64,000 bases of DNA, taken from the NCBI RefSeq assembly GCF_045689735.1, contig NZ_CP142685.1, forward strand, positions 1,116,001-1,180,000, given 5' to 3'. The DNA is from Halothiobacillus sp045689735 (lineage in GTDB: Bacteria > Pseudomonadota > Gammaproteobacteria > Halothiobacillales > Halothiobacillaceae). Both the position numbers and the translations under genes were made by a program. The notes under the pieces were generated by a model. The model worked only from the letters and a program-made list of their open reading frames with translations, did not search any database and was not told the origin of the DNA. Below, piece by piece: positions 1 to 7,902 of this stretch (its first letter is position 1; every line of letters starts with the position of its first letter).

Positions 1-281
1 TGGCGCCCGGTGAACGGCGCGTCGTCGCCGGGCCGGATGAAGACATCCTGATCGTCAATGCCGACGGGGTGATTCTGGCCGTGGCCGATCAGTGCAGCCA
101 CCAGGCATTACCCCTGCATGAAGGCTTGCTGGATGGGGATTTACTCACCTGCCCCTACCACAATGCCCAGTTCTGTCTGCGCAGCGGTGAGGCCCTCAGC
201 CCGCCCGCGTACGAACCGATCGCCTGCTACGATATTGCCCTTCACGACGACCACATTTATGTGTCGCCCTCCCCACGCTAA
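1..281 (+). CDS. Rieske-type [2Fe-2S] ferredoxin, 5' truncated by window edge
   Basis: The reading frame is open from base 3 to a TAA at 279-281, so the true start lies left of the window and the GTG at 69 is internal. The visible 92 residues contain the two Rieske cluster motifs, CSH and CPYHNAQF, about 17 residues apart, which bind a [2Fe-2S] cluster through two Cys and two His. The small soluble form resembles NirD/BphF-type ferredoxins, acting as an electron carrier or redox subunit. It lies 19 bp before sufA, so it is probably part of a suf iron-sulfur assembly operon; Rieske ferredoxins do occur inside suf operons of sulfur-oxidising gammaproteobacteria. Its partner is not visible. Confidence 0.8.
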   Translation, partial: APGERRVVAGPDEDILIVNADGVILAVADQCSHQALPLHEGLLDGDLLTCPYHNAQFCLRSGEALSPPAYEPIACYDIALHDDHIYVSPSPR

Positions 282-300
282 CGACCCGAGGAAGCGCCCG

Positions 301-702
301 ATGAACCTCGACCCACTTACAGCCAAAGCCCGCGCACAGGCCCTGCCACCAGAACAGGGTCTTCGGCTAACCCCGGTGGCCATCGAGCATTTGCGTAAAA
401 CCCTGGCAACCGAACCATCGGCCCTCGGATTACGGGTCGGTGTGAAAAAATCAGGCTGTACCGGATACGGTTATGTCATGGATTTCGCCAAAACACTCAA
501 CCCAGACGATCTGTGGTTTGAGCAGGACGGCATAGCGGTTATCTGCGATCAAGCCAGCCTCGAATTCCTCAAAGGCAGCACGCTGGATTATGTCGTCAAT
601 GGCCTGTCCCGCCTGCTGACTTTTCACAACCCCAATGTGGTCGATAGCTGTGGTTGCGGCGAGAGTTTCAGCGTAGCGGAGACCGGAGGTCAGCATGGCT
701 GA
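301..702 (+). CDS. sufA: A-type iron-sulfur carrier protein SufA/IscA
   Basis: 133 residues of the HesB/IscA fold. The three conserved cysteines are present: C53 in SGCTG and C117 and C119 in SCGCGES near the C-terminus. A-type carriers accept a nascent Fe-S cluster from the scaffold and pass it to apo-proteins in the cytoplasm. The ATG at 301 follows the GAGGAAG-like stretch at 288-294; an in-frame opening further upstream overlaps the Rieske gene and is not needed. The gene overlaps sufE by 8 bp, which supports a suf operon and translational coupling. SufA and IscA cannot be told apart from sequence alone; the sufE neighbour favours SufA. The N-terminal ~20 residues extend beyond the usual 107-122 aa length. 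Confidence 0.9.
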   Translation: MNLDPLTAKARAQALPPEQGLRLTPVAIEHLRKTLATEPSALGLRVGVKKSGCTGYGYVMDFAKTLNPDDLWFEQDGIAVICDQASLEFLKGSTLDYVVNGLSRLLTFHNPNVVDSCGCGESFSVAETGGQHG

Positions 703-1108
703 TCCCAAGCGGCGGATTCAGGCGCTCAGTGAAGAATTCGCCTTTTTCTCCGACTGGACCGAGCGCTACCAATATCTCATCGACCTCGGCAAGCAACTCC
801 CGCCCTTTCCTGCCGAGAAACAGGATGAGGCACACAAATTCCACGGCTGCCAGTCACAAGTCTGGTTCGATTACGCCTGGCAAAACGGCAGGCTACAGCT
901 ACAGGGCACCAGTGATGCGACCATTGTCAAAGGGTTGATTGCACTCCTGTTTCGCGTTTATGACGAACAAACCGCCGAGGAAATCCGCCAAACCCCCAAC
1001 GATTTTCTGGATACCCTGGGGCTCAAGGCGCATCTGTCTGCCAATCGCGCGACCGGGTTAGTCGGCATGGTCAATAAAATTCGTGGCCTGGCAGAAACCG
1101 CCGTTTGA
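695..1108 (+). CDS. sufE: Cysteine desulfuration protein SufE
   Basis: 137 residues, the usual SufE length. The conserved motif HGCQSQVW is present with the persulfide-accepting cysteine at C52. SufE takes sulfur from the cysteine desulfurase SufS and hands it to the SufBCD scaffold. It overlaps the end of sufA by 8 bp and is the last gene of the visible suf group. The remaining suf genes must lie left of the window. A hairpin at 1118-1147 follows the stop. Confidence 0.93.
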   Translation: MADPKRRIQALSEEFAFFSDWTERYQYLIDLGKQLPPFPAEKQDEAHKFHGCQSQVWFDYAWQNGRLQLQGTSDATIVKGLIALLFRVYDEQTAEEIRQTPNDFLDTLGLKAHLSANRATGLVGMVNKIRGLAETAV

Positions 1109-1117
1109 CCCCCGCCC

Positions 1118-1147
1118 GCGCTCAATCCCAGCCTGCTGGCTGAGCGC
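1118..1147 (+). terminator. Hairpin after sufE, possible weak terminator
   Basis: The 7-bp arms GCGCTCA (1118-1124) and TGAGCGC (1141-1147) enclose an inner CCAGC/CTGG stem. There is no T-run directly after it, so a classic rho-independent terminator is doubtful. Confidence 0.3.
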
Positions 1148-1212
1148 CGAGTCTGCGGCATTTTGCGGGCGCCCTGTTACACTACACGCCCGTTTTTAGC
1201 TTACACAACACC

Positions 1213-2376
1213 ATGACCACGCCCCGCCTCCTTACGCCGGAAGATCCAGCCGGCCTCGTTTATCACTTGTCGCACACCGATCTCGATGGCTACGGCGCAC
1301 AGTTCATGCTCAAGGCGGCCGGTGTGAACACGGTGTGTTTCAATGCCGATTACCGCGATATTCCCCTCGCCATGGATGTGATCGTCGAGCAGATTCTTGA
1401 GCGCGGGCAACCCGCCAATTTGCTGCTCACTGATTTGAATCTGACGCTCGATCAAGCCGATCAAATCGATAAACGCATCAAAAAACTCAAGGTACCGACC
1501 CAAGTACAACTGCTCGATCACCACGCGACCGGGGCGGAAGTGGCCGCCAAATACCCTTGGTATCATCTGGATACCGAACGCTGCGCGACCAAGCTAGCGT
1601 TTGAATCGGTGGCGGATCGCTTCGATGAGACGCGCCGCGCGCAATACGCTTTGCGTGCCGATTTTGTGGACATCGGCGATCGCTGGCTCAAAGACGAACC
1701 CCTCTTCCGCAAGGCACTGTATCTGCTGGGTTTGGTGATGCAGGACGACCATCTCGCGCCGCCATTATCCGAGATGAAACGCGAATACCGCTTTCATTTA
1801 ATTGAAGAATTCTTTGCACGCCACGAGCGCGGCGAAAATCTCGAATCCATCGAACGGGCACTCTACGATCTGCGCAAAGCCTTTTTGCAAGGCCGGATCG
1901 ACGATGCCGAACGAGACAATCCGGACATTCCCCTCAACGATAAATTTCATATTCTGTCCGCCCGCCTGCTGGATGAAACCACCGTACCGATGCTGACCAT
2001 CGACGGGGTTCGTACCGGAATTTTCTACAGTTGGCCGCATGAAGTTTGGCGCGGCGTGATCATGGACATGATGGAAACCAGAAAAATCATGGACATGGCG
2101 ATCAGCGTACGCGGCAACGGCAAACTGTCCCTGCGCGCCAATCCCGGAGTGGATGCCGGCGCCATTTCTGCCAAATACTTCAAGGGCGGCGGGCATCCGG
2201 GCGCCGCTGGCGGCGAATTGCGTGAAAACCGCCTGCGCGATTTGAACCAAGCCGTCAGCATCATCGAGCAAACGATCAATCCCAACCCAAAACCAACCGT
2301 GGCAACCGCCAAACTGGGCGATTTGTTCAATCTGAAAAGCGCCACGCAAGCGAAATCCGATTCCGCCAAAAAATGA
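1213..2376 (+). CDS. DHH-family phosphoesterase
   Basis: 387 residues with the DHH phosphoesterase motif set: HTDLDG (D23, D25), LLTDLNL (D74), DHH at 102-104 and DIGDRW near 155, which together bind two divalent metals. The C-terminus carries the DHHA1 substrate-binding motif GGGHPGAAGG. Members hydrolyse short oligonucleotides or pAp (NrnA type) or cyclic dinucleotides; this one has no PAS or GGDEF domain, so a nanoRNase-like role is more likely than a GdpP-like one. No strong ribosome binding site is visible before the ATG at 1213. It overlaps greB by 4 bases (ATGA), so the two are probably co-translated. The exact substrate cannot be read from the sequence. Confidence 0.85.
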   Translation: MTTPRLLTPEDPAGLVYHLSHTDLDGYGAQFMLKAAGVNTVCFNADYRDIPLAMDVIVEQILERGQPANLLLTDLNLTLDQADQIDKRIKKLKVPTQVQLLDHHATGAEVAAKYPWYHLDTERCATKLAFESVADRFDETRRAQYALRADFVDIGDRWLKDEPLFRKALYLLGLVMQDDHLAPPLSEMKREYRFHLIEEFFARHERGENLESIERALYDLRKAFLQGRIDDAERDNPDIPLNDKFHILSARLLDETTVPMLTIDGVRTGIFYSWPHEVWRGVIMDMMETRKIMDMAISVRGNGKLSLRANPGVDAGAISAKYFKGGGHPGAAGGELRENRLRDLNQAVSIIEQTINPNPKPTVATAKLGDLFNLKSATQAKSDSAKK

Positions 2377-2885
2377 GCACGCCGGTCATTTCGGCGCGCG
2401 GCCACGCCAAGCTCACTGCCGAATTGGATCATCTATGGCGCGTCGAACGGCGGCAAGTCGTTCAGGCGGTAGCCGAGGCCGCTGCGCTGGGCGATCGCTC
2501 TGAAAATGCGGAATACATCTACGGCAAACGCCGACTACGCGAGATCGACCGACGCATCCGCTATTTGCAAAAACGCTTGGGCGAGCTGAAGGTTGTCCGG
2601 GAAGCGCCGAAAAATCAACAGACTGTGTATTTTGGTGCCCGCGTCACCTTGTATTACCCGGACGAGGATCGGGAGCAATGCGTCTGCCTGGTCGGTGCCG
2701 ATGAAATCGACCCCGGCGCTGGGCTCATCAGCATCGACGCACCGCTCGCCCGCGCGTTGCTCGGCAAATCACTCGATGCGGAAGTCACCCTGCATCTTCC
2801 CGGCGACGAGGGGCAAACAATCCGGATTCAGGCGGAGATTACGGGCATCGAATACCCACCGGAGCTGCATCAAGGCAACTTTTGA
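2373..2885 (+). CDS. greB: Transcription elongation factor GreB
   Basis: 170 residues with an N-terminal coiled-coil (about 1-75) and a C-terminal FKBP-like domain. The N-terminal signature GDRSENAEY with the acidic pair that enters the RNA polymerase secondary channel is present, followed by a basic patch RRLREIDRRIRYLQKRL typical of GreB rather than GreA. It stimulates transcript cleavage in backtracked RNA polymerase. Its ATG overlaps the stop of the DHH gene in an ATGA, so it is read from the same message. Confidence 0.92.
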   Translation: MSTPVISARGHAKLTAELDHLWRVERRQVVQAVAEAAALGDRSENAEYIYGKRRLREIDRRIRYLQKRLGELKVVREAPKNQQTVYFGARVTLYYPDEDREQCVCLVGADEIDPGAGLISIDAPLARALLGKSLDAEVTLHLPGDEGQTIRIQAEITGIEYPPELHQGNF

Positions 2886-2908
2886 AGTACATCCATCCTT
2901 GGATTCAC

Positions 2909-3142
2909 TTAGCAGGATGTTGAAAAAGGGCTTTCCTATCCTTTTTCAACTCGGCTGATCCCTCCTCTTCGGCCTCTCCGACATCCCTGTCGGAGACCCT
3001 GCGGGTTCGGCCTTCGAGAGCGTCGCGACACATGTCCGCGACGGCCTCCGAAGATTAATCACATAATGTGATTGATCTTCGTGCAAGCCATCCATGGCTT
3101 GCCTTAACAGGCCGTTGAAAAGAGTTTTTCAACAGCCTGTTA
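2909..3142. repeat. Hairpin-rich MITE-like repeat block
   Basis: Non-coding stretch between the convergent greB and guaA. The left end TTAGCAGGATGTTGAAAAA (2909-2927) and right end TTTTTCAACAGCCTGTTA (3125-3142) are imperfect inverted copies. Inside are at least five further hairpins: GTTGAAAAAGG with CCTTTTTCAAC (to 2950), TCTCCGACA with TGTCGGAGA, GTCGCGACA with TGTCCGCGAC, AATCACA with TGTGATT, and GCAAGCCA with TGGCTTGC. The last unit 3105-3142 is itself a palindrome. Related units occur at 37909, 49081 and 53911. There is no open reading frame of note. Confidence 0.75.
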
Positions 3143-3162
3143 GCCTGATGCGGTTTACTGGA

Positions 3163-4755
3163 TCATTCCCACTCGATGGTTCCCGGCGGCTTGCCCGTCA
3201 CATCGTAAACAACCCTTGATATGCCGTTGATTTCATTAACGATTCTCAACGAGACCCGTTCAAGAAACTCATAAGGCAGGTGCGCCCAGCGCGCAGTCAT
3301 GAAATCGATGGTTTCTACCGCACGCAATGCCACGACATAATCGTAGCGGCGCCCATCGCCCATCACGCCCACCGACTTGACCGGAAGAAAGACGGCAAAA
3401 GCCTGGGCCGTTTTGTCGTACCAGCCCGCCGCGCGCAACTCTTCAATAAAAATCGCATCGGCACGGCGCAGAAGATCGGCGTAGGGTTTTTTCACTTCCC
3501 CCAGAATCCGCACGCCAAGACCAGGCCCTGGGAAAGGGTGGCGATAGACCATGTCCGACGGCAGCCCAAGCTCAACGCCGATTTTCCGCACTTCGTCCTT
3601 GAACAGTTCGCGCAATGGTTCGAGCAGTTTCAGGCGCATATGTGCCGGCAGCCCACCGACATTATGATGCGATTTAATGACATGCGCCTTGCCGGTTTTG
3701 CTGCCGGCCGATTCGATGACATCGGGATAGATCGTGCCTTGCGCAAGCCACTTGGCATTCGCACGTTTGTTGGCTTCTTCCTCGAAAATTTCGACAAACA
3801 CACGGCCAATGATTTTGCGTTTTTGTTCGGGGTCGGCCACGCCATCCAATGCTGCCAGAAACCGCGCCTCGGCATCGATCCGAATGACCCGCACGCCCAT
3901 ATGTTGCGCGAAAGTGGCCATGACCTGATCGCCTTCATTCAGGCGCAGCAAGCCGTTATCCACAAAAATGCAGGTGAGTTGATCACCGATTGCGCGGTGC
4001 ATCAAGGCAGCCACCACGGAAGAGTCCACCCCACCGGAAAGCCCCAAGATGACCTCATCGGTACCCACTTGGGCACGCACCCGCGCCAACATATCGTCGA
4101 TGATATAGTCGGGACGCCATAATCCCTGCGTGCCGCAGATGTCGCGCACGAAGCGTTCCAGAATGCGATGCCCTTGCCGGGTGTGCGTGACTTCCGGATG
4201 AAACTGGACGGCATAGAATCGGCGGGTTTCATCCGCCATCCCGGCGATGGGCGCGTTGTCACTGGAGGCCATGAGTTTGAAGCCGGTCGGCATTTCAATC
4301 ACATGATCCCCGTGACTCATCCAAACATCGAGCAGGCCGTAGCCTTCCGGGGTCACCTGATCTTCGATATTTTTGAGCAACGCGGTATGCCCGCGTGCGC
4401 GTACCGAAGCGTAGCCAAACTCGCGATGGGTGGCGTTTTCAACCACGCCGCCAAGCTGTGCCGCCATGGTCTGCATGCCATAGCAAATCCCTAAGACCGG
4501 CACGCCCAGGGTAAAGACAGCCGGCGGAGCTGCGGGTGGCTCTGCATCGATCACCGATTCAGGCCCGCCCGAGAGGATGATGCCGCGCGGCGCAAAAGCG
4601 CGCACAAAGGCATCATCGACATCCCAAGAGTGGATTTCACAGTACACCCCGCATTCGCGCACGCGCCGGGCAATGAGTTGGGTATATTGCGAGCCAAAAT
4701 CCAGAATCAGGATTTTTTCTGCATGAAGATCATTCACTTGGGTCATTACGGGCAT
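3163..4755 (-). CDS. guaA: GMP synthase (glutamine-hydrolysing)
   Basis: 530 residues. The N-terminal class I glutamine amidotransferase domain has the nucleophile C91 in GICYGMQ and the VQFHPEV triad segment. The ATP-pyrophosphatase P-loop LSGGVDSS follows at about 230, then the C-terminal dimerisation domain ending GTIEWE, as in the E. coli enzyme. It converts XMP to GMP using ATP and glutamine. It lies 61 bp after guaB, forming the classic guaBA operon. The start may be the Met at residue 4 instead of residue 1; both are close. Confidence 0.97.
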   Translation of the reverse strand: MPVMTQVNDLHAEKILILDFGSQYTQLIARRVRECGVYCEIHSWDVDDAFVRAFAPRGIILSGGPESVIDAEPPAAPPAVFTLGVPVLGICYGMQTMAAQLGGVVENATHREFGYASVRARGHTALLKNIEDQVTPEGYGLLDVWMSHGDHVIEMPTGFKLMASSDNAPIAGMADETRRFYAVQFHPEVTHTRQGHRILERFVRDICGTQGLWRPDYIIDDMLARVRAQVGTDEVILGLSGGVDSSVVAALMHRAIGDQLTCIFVDNGLLRLNEGDQVMATFAQHMGVRVIRIDAEARFLAALDGVADPEQKRKIIGRVFVEIFEEEANKRANAKWLAQGTIYPDVIESAGSKTGKAHVIKSHHNVGGLPAHMRLKLLEPLRELFKDEVRKIGVELGLPSDMVYRHPFPGPGLGVRILGEVKKPYADLLRRADAIFIEELRAAGWYDKTAQAFAVFLPVKSVGVMGDGRRYDYVVALRAVETIDFMTARWAHLPYEFLERVSLRIVNEINGISRVVYDVTGKPPGTIEWE

Positions 4756-4816
4756 TCCAGAAACAAAAGCGCGACCCCTCGGGTCGCCGCTGAATCACAA
4801 CAGGGATTATGCTCAA

Positions 4817-6277
4817 TCAGTCGATGCGGTAGTTCGGGCTTTCTTTGGTGATCGTGACATCGTGCACATGTGACTCACGCATCCCCGCGCTGGTGATGCG
4901 CACGAATTGTGGCACCTTGCGCATGGTATCGATGTCTTTGGCCCCCACATACCCCATGGAAGAACGCAGCCCGCCGAGCATCTGGTGCACGATGGCGACC
5001 AGCGAACCCTTGTAGGGCACACGGCCTTCGATGCCTTCCGGCACGAGCTTCTCGGCCGTGGATTCCCCCTGAAAATACCGATCACTGGAACCTTGCTGCA
5101 TCGCGCCCAAGGAGCCCATACCGCGATAAGCCTTGTAGGAACGGCCTTGATACAACTCCACCTCGCCCGGCGCCTCTTCCGTGCCGGCTAACATGCTCCC
5201 GACCATGACCGTGTGCGCCCCCGCCGCAATCGCTTTGGCAAAATCCCCTGAATAGCGGATTCCGCCGTCTGCGATCAACGGCACATCCGTCCCTTTCAGC
5301 GCATCGGCCACATTCGCAATGGCGGTAATTTGTGGTACGCCGACCCCGGCGATAATCCGGGTGGTGCAGATCGATCCGGGGCCAATACCCACCTTGACGG
5401 CATCCGCGCCCGCCGCGACGAGATCCAGCGCCGCTTTGCCGGTGGCGATATTGCCGCCAATGACATCCACTTCGGGATAGCGACCCTTGACCCAGGCAAT
5501 GCGGTCAAGCACGCCCTGGCTGTGGCCGTGCGCGGTATCGACGACCAGCACATCGACCCCGGCGGCAACCAGGGCGGCCACGCGCTCTTCCGTATCGCCC
5601 CCGGTTCCGACGGCGGCGCCAACCAACAATCGCCCGAGTGAATCTTTGGAGGCATTGGGGTGATCGGTCGATTTCTGGATGTCTTTGACAGTGATCATGC
5701 CAGACAGCTCAAATCGATCGTTCACAACCAGCACTTTTTCGATGCGATGTTTGTGCAGCAAGGCCTGGACTTCTTCCCGGCTGGCGCCTTCACGCACCGT
5801 CACCAAGCGCTCTTTCGGCGTCATGATCCGGTGAACGGGCTGATCCAGATTGCGCTCAAAACGCACATCCCGGCTGGTGACGATCCCGACCAGATCCTTG
5901 CCATCGACCACCGGAACCCCACTGATCCGGCGCTCCCGAGTCAGTTTCAATACATCGCGGATGCTGGTTTGCGGCGGCACGGTGATCGGGTCTTTGATCA
6001 CGCCGGATTCGTGTTTTTTGACCTGCCGGACATGGTCTGCCTGTGCCGCCACGGGCATATTTTTGTGGATGATGCCGATGCCGCCCTCTTGCGCCAGTGC
6101 AATGGCGAGCCGGGCCTCGGTCACCGTGTCCATTGCCGCAGAAACCAAGGGCACATTCAGATGGACTCGCCGGGTCAACCGGGTTTTCAGAGAAACTTCG
6201 CGCGGTAAGACCGTGGAATGCGCAGGGATCAATAACACATCATCGAAGGTCAAGCCTTCTTCAACAATACGGATCAT
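4817..6277 (-). CDS. guaB: Inosine-5'-monophosphate dehydrogenase
   Basis: 486 residues. The TIM barrel is split by a pair of CBS domains at about residues 95-205. The catalytic loop GIGPGSICTTR places the active cysteine at C304, and the mobile flap contains YRGMGSLGAM. It oxidises IMP to XMP with NAD+, the committed step of GMP synthesis, and is followed by guaA in the same operon. A clear promoter sits upstream at 6310-6338, leaving a leader of roughly 30 bases. Confidence 0.97.
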   Translation of the reverse strand: MIRIVEEGLTFDDVLLIPAHSTVLPREVSLKTRLTRRVHLNVPLVSAAMDTVTEARLAIALAQEGGIGIIHKNMPVAAQADHVRQVKKHESGVIKDPITVPPQTSIRDVLKLTRERRISGVPVVDGKDLVGIVTSRDVRFERNLDQPVHRIMTPKERLVTVREGASREEVQALLHKHRIEKVLVVNDRFELSGMITVKDIQKSTDHPNASKDSLGRLLVGAAVGTGGDTEERVAALVAAGVDVLVVDTAHGHSQGVLDRIAWVKGRYPEVDVIGGNIATGKAALDLVAAGADAVKVGIGPGSICTTRIIAGVGVPQITAIANVADALKGTDVPLIADGGIRYSGDFAKAIAAGAHTVMVGSMLAGTEEAPGEVELYQGRSYKAYRGMGSLGAMQQGSSDRYFQGESTAEKLVPEGIEGRVPYKGSLVAIVHQMLGGLRSSMGYVGAKDIDTMRKVPQFVRITSAGMRESHVHDVTITKESPNYRID

Positions 6278-6309
6278 AAGGATCTCTTTCGTGCTTAAAA
6301 ATTTTCCCG

Positions 6310-6338
6310 ATTATAGAGTTCGGCGTCCGGCGGGTAAA
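6310..6338 (-). promoter_or_regulatory. Sigma-70-type promoter of guaBA
   Basis: On the minus strand, the -35 box TTTACC (6338-6333) and a consensus -10 box TATAAT (6315-6310) are separated by exactly 17 bp. Transcription would start near 6303, about 26 bases before the guaB ATG. The spacer is GC-rich, as in stringently controlled promoters, but that control is inference. Confidence 0.7.
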
Positions 6339-6425
6339 CTCTAACCCGCTCAAACACTGGCAAGCGCCAAGGCGCTGTGCTAGGGTTTAACGGCACCAAA
6401 GGAAACATAACGGAGAAACCACCCG

Positions 6426-6746
6426 ATGAAAAAAGCACAACGCCTCACGCTCATGACTGCTGCTGGCTTCCTGCTCGCTTGCAGCACCTCAGTTTTTGCA
6501 GCCGATAAAGCGGAATACGACGCCGTCAAGGCGAAAACCCTCGCCGAAGTCAGCGCGCTGCAGAAAGAAGGGATTGAGCCGTGGAATCCCACCGCGAAAG
6601 ACCCTGTGCTCAAGAAAGCCGACGCGATGGCAGAGAAAGGGGATTACGCGGGCGCCATCAAATACGCCGAATTCATTAGCAGCTTGCAAACGCTGGCCAA
6701 ACGCGAGTGGCAATCCCAACCAAACCCGGGTCCTTACAAACCCTAA
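6426..6746 (+). CDS. Small secreted SoxK-like (SoxXA-binding-type) protein
   Basis: 106 residues. An N-terminal signal peptide (basic MKK, hydrophobic 9-19, cleavage near VFA/AD at 25-26) predicts export; the LLAC at 16-19 is a possible but non-ideal lipobox. The mature part has a tryptophan-then-helix pattern, PWNPT, LKKAD, EKGDYAGAIKYAE, and ends QPNPGPYKP. This W-T-LxKA-GD-AIKxA layout resembles the small SoxXA-binding proteins (SoxK) of sulfur oxidisers, which assist the SoxXA cytochrome in thiosulfate oxidation. No other sox gene is adjacent, so the assignment rests on pattern similarity only. GGAGA lies 10 bases before the ATG. A strong terminator follows at 6774. Confidence 0.5.
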   Translation: MKKAQRLTLMTAAGFLLACSTSVFAADKAEYDAVKAKTLAEVSALQKEGIEPWNPTAKDPVLKKADAMAEKGDYAGAIKYAEFISSLQTLAKREWQSQPNPGPYKP

Positions 6747-6773
6747 GTGCTCGTCACGAGCCAGCTTAAACCA

Positions 6774-6810
6774 AACGGGCACCTCTGATTTAGGTGCCCG
6801 TTGTGTTTTT
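6774..6810 (+). terminator. Rho-independent terminator
   Basis: A perfect 11-bp stem, AACGGGCACCT (6774-6784) with AGGTGCCCGTT (6792-6802), is followed by GTGTTTTT. It ends the transcript of the SoxK-like gene and lies between two convergent genes. Confidence 0.85.
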
Positions 6811-6848
6811 CAGATCAGCCGGGGCGAATGAACCGCCCGGCCACAATC

Positions 6849-7310
6849 TCAAGATTTAAAGCCGAAGCCCAGCTGCTGGGTTCCTTTCGCGCCTACGGTG
6901 AACTGCCGGGTCAAACTTTGTCCATCATGCGTTGCCACGAGGGTATAGGCACCCGGCTTGAGCGCCGCCAGAAATTTCGGGCCATTTGCGGTGGTGGTGA
7001 GCAGGGTTTTGCCCGACGCATCTTTGATCTCCACGCGCACATCCGCGACGAACGAACCGCCCTGAGCCAGGGCAAATGTGGCATGCACATTGAACTCACG
7101 GCCATGCTGGGCAAGCCAGCCTCGCTCTTCGATCCCAATACCGCCCGAAACATAACGAATTCCCTGCGCCTCATGGGGCGTCAATGCGCCCGATGAGATT
7201 TCACTGGGCGTCAAGGATTGAATCGTGGGTTGCTCGGGATTCGCCGCCCAAGCCATACCCGCTGCCGTATAACCCACCAGCGCCAGAACCAAAGGAATGG
7301 AACGATTCAT
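6849..7310 (-). CDS. Secreted protein with a carboxypeptidase-regulatory-like beta-sandwich
   Basis: 153 residues with a signal peptide (MNRSIPLVLALVGYTAAGMAWA, cleavage after AWA near 22). The C-terminal half (about 85-145) reads as a small beta-sandwich: VRVEIKDASGKTLLTTTANGP then LKPGAYTLVATHDGQ and a QFTVGAKG strand, the pattern of carboxypeptidase-D regulatory-like domains found in periplasmic proteins. No catalytic residues are seen. An ideal AAGGAG lies 8 bases before the ATG. It is monocistronic and converges on the SoxK-like gene. Its role is unknown. Confidence 0.75.
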   Translation of the reverse strand: MNRSIPLVLALVGYTAAGMAWAANPEQPTIQSLTPSEISSGALTPHEAQGIRYVSGGIGIEERGWLAQHGREFNVHATFALAQGGSFVADVRVEIKDASGKTLLTTTANGPKFLAALKPGAYTLVATHDGQSLTRQFTVGAKGTQQLGFGFKS

Positions 7311-7386
7311 GATGTTTTCTCCTTCTGCTTCATTGAGACGGTTTTTTGAACCGAAAGGTACCGACGAAGTTCCAACAACCCTGATT

Positions 7387-7902
7387 TTAGTGAGGAATAA
7401 ATCGGAGGAGCAACGCCATCAACCCCAGAGCAAACAAACCCGCCAAAATATCATCGAGCATGATGCCGAGGCCGCCCTGCACCCGTTGATCGACCCAGCG
7501 AATCGGCCAGGGTTTGAGCACATCAAACAGCCGAAAACACACAAAGCCAAGCAGCAGATTGACTGGCGTAATCGGCAGCCAAACGAATGGAATGAGCACG
7601 CCGACGATTTCATCCCAGACAATCCCGCCGTGATCGTGTACGCCTAGGCGGCGGCTGGCCGCGCCACACAGCCATATCCCCGCGAGACCGAGTACGACAA
7701 CGAGCCCCGCGACCCAGCGCGCCGAATGACTCTCAGCCAAAGCGCCAATCAGCGCCAACAGGGCAATTCCCGGCAAGGTACCGAAAGTGCCCGGTGCTTT
7801 AGGCGCAAGCCCCGTACCGAACCCGAATGCCAGCCACAACACCGGATCGCGCCAGACCCGAGCCGATAGATTCGCCCGCGGAGAATTTTTGTCCTGACTC
7901 AT
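7387..7902 (-). CDS. pgpA: Phosphatidylglycerophosphatase A
   Basis: 171 residues with the PgpA hallmarks: GFGTGLAPKAPGTFGTL at 27-43, DEIVGV near 97 and the RLFDVLKPWPI and GGLGIMLDDILAG segments with four hydrophobic membrane spans. It removes phosphate from phosphatidylglycerophosphate in the inner membrane to yield phosphatidylglycerol. Its start overlaps the end of thiL by 4 bases, reproducing the widely conserved thiL-pgpA pair. Confidence 0.93.
   Translation of the reverse strand: MSQDKNSPRANLSARVWRDPVLWLAFGFGTGLAPKAPGTFGTLPGIALLALIGALAESHSARWVAGLVVVLGLAGIWLCGAASRRLGVHDHGGIVWDEIVGVLIPFVWLPITPVNLLLGFVCFRLFDVLKPWPIRWVDQRVQGGLGIMLDDILAGLFALGLMALLLRFIPH

Noticed and set aside
3280..4122. 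Long antisense frame opposite guaA
   Set aside because: It is the complement of an intact guaA; high-GC codon bias opens such frames, and no start signal or family match is seen.
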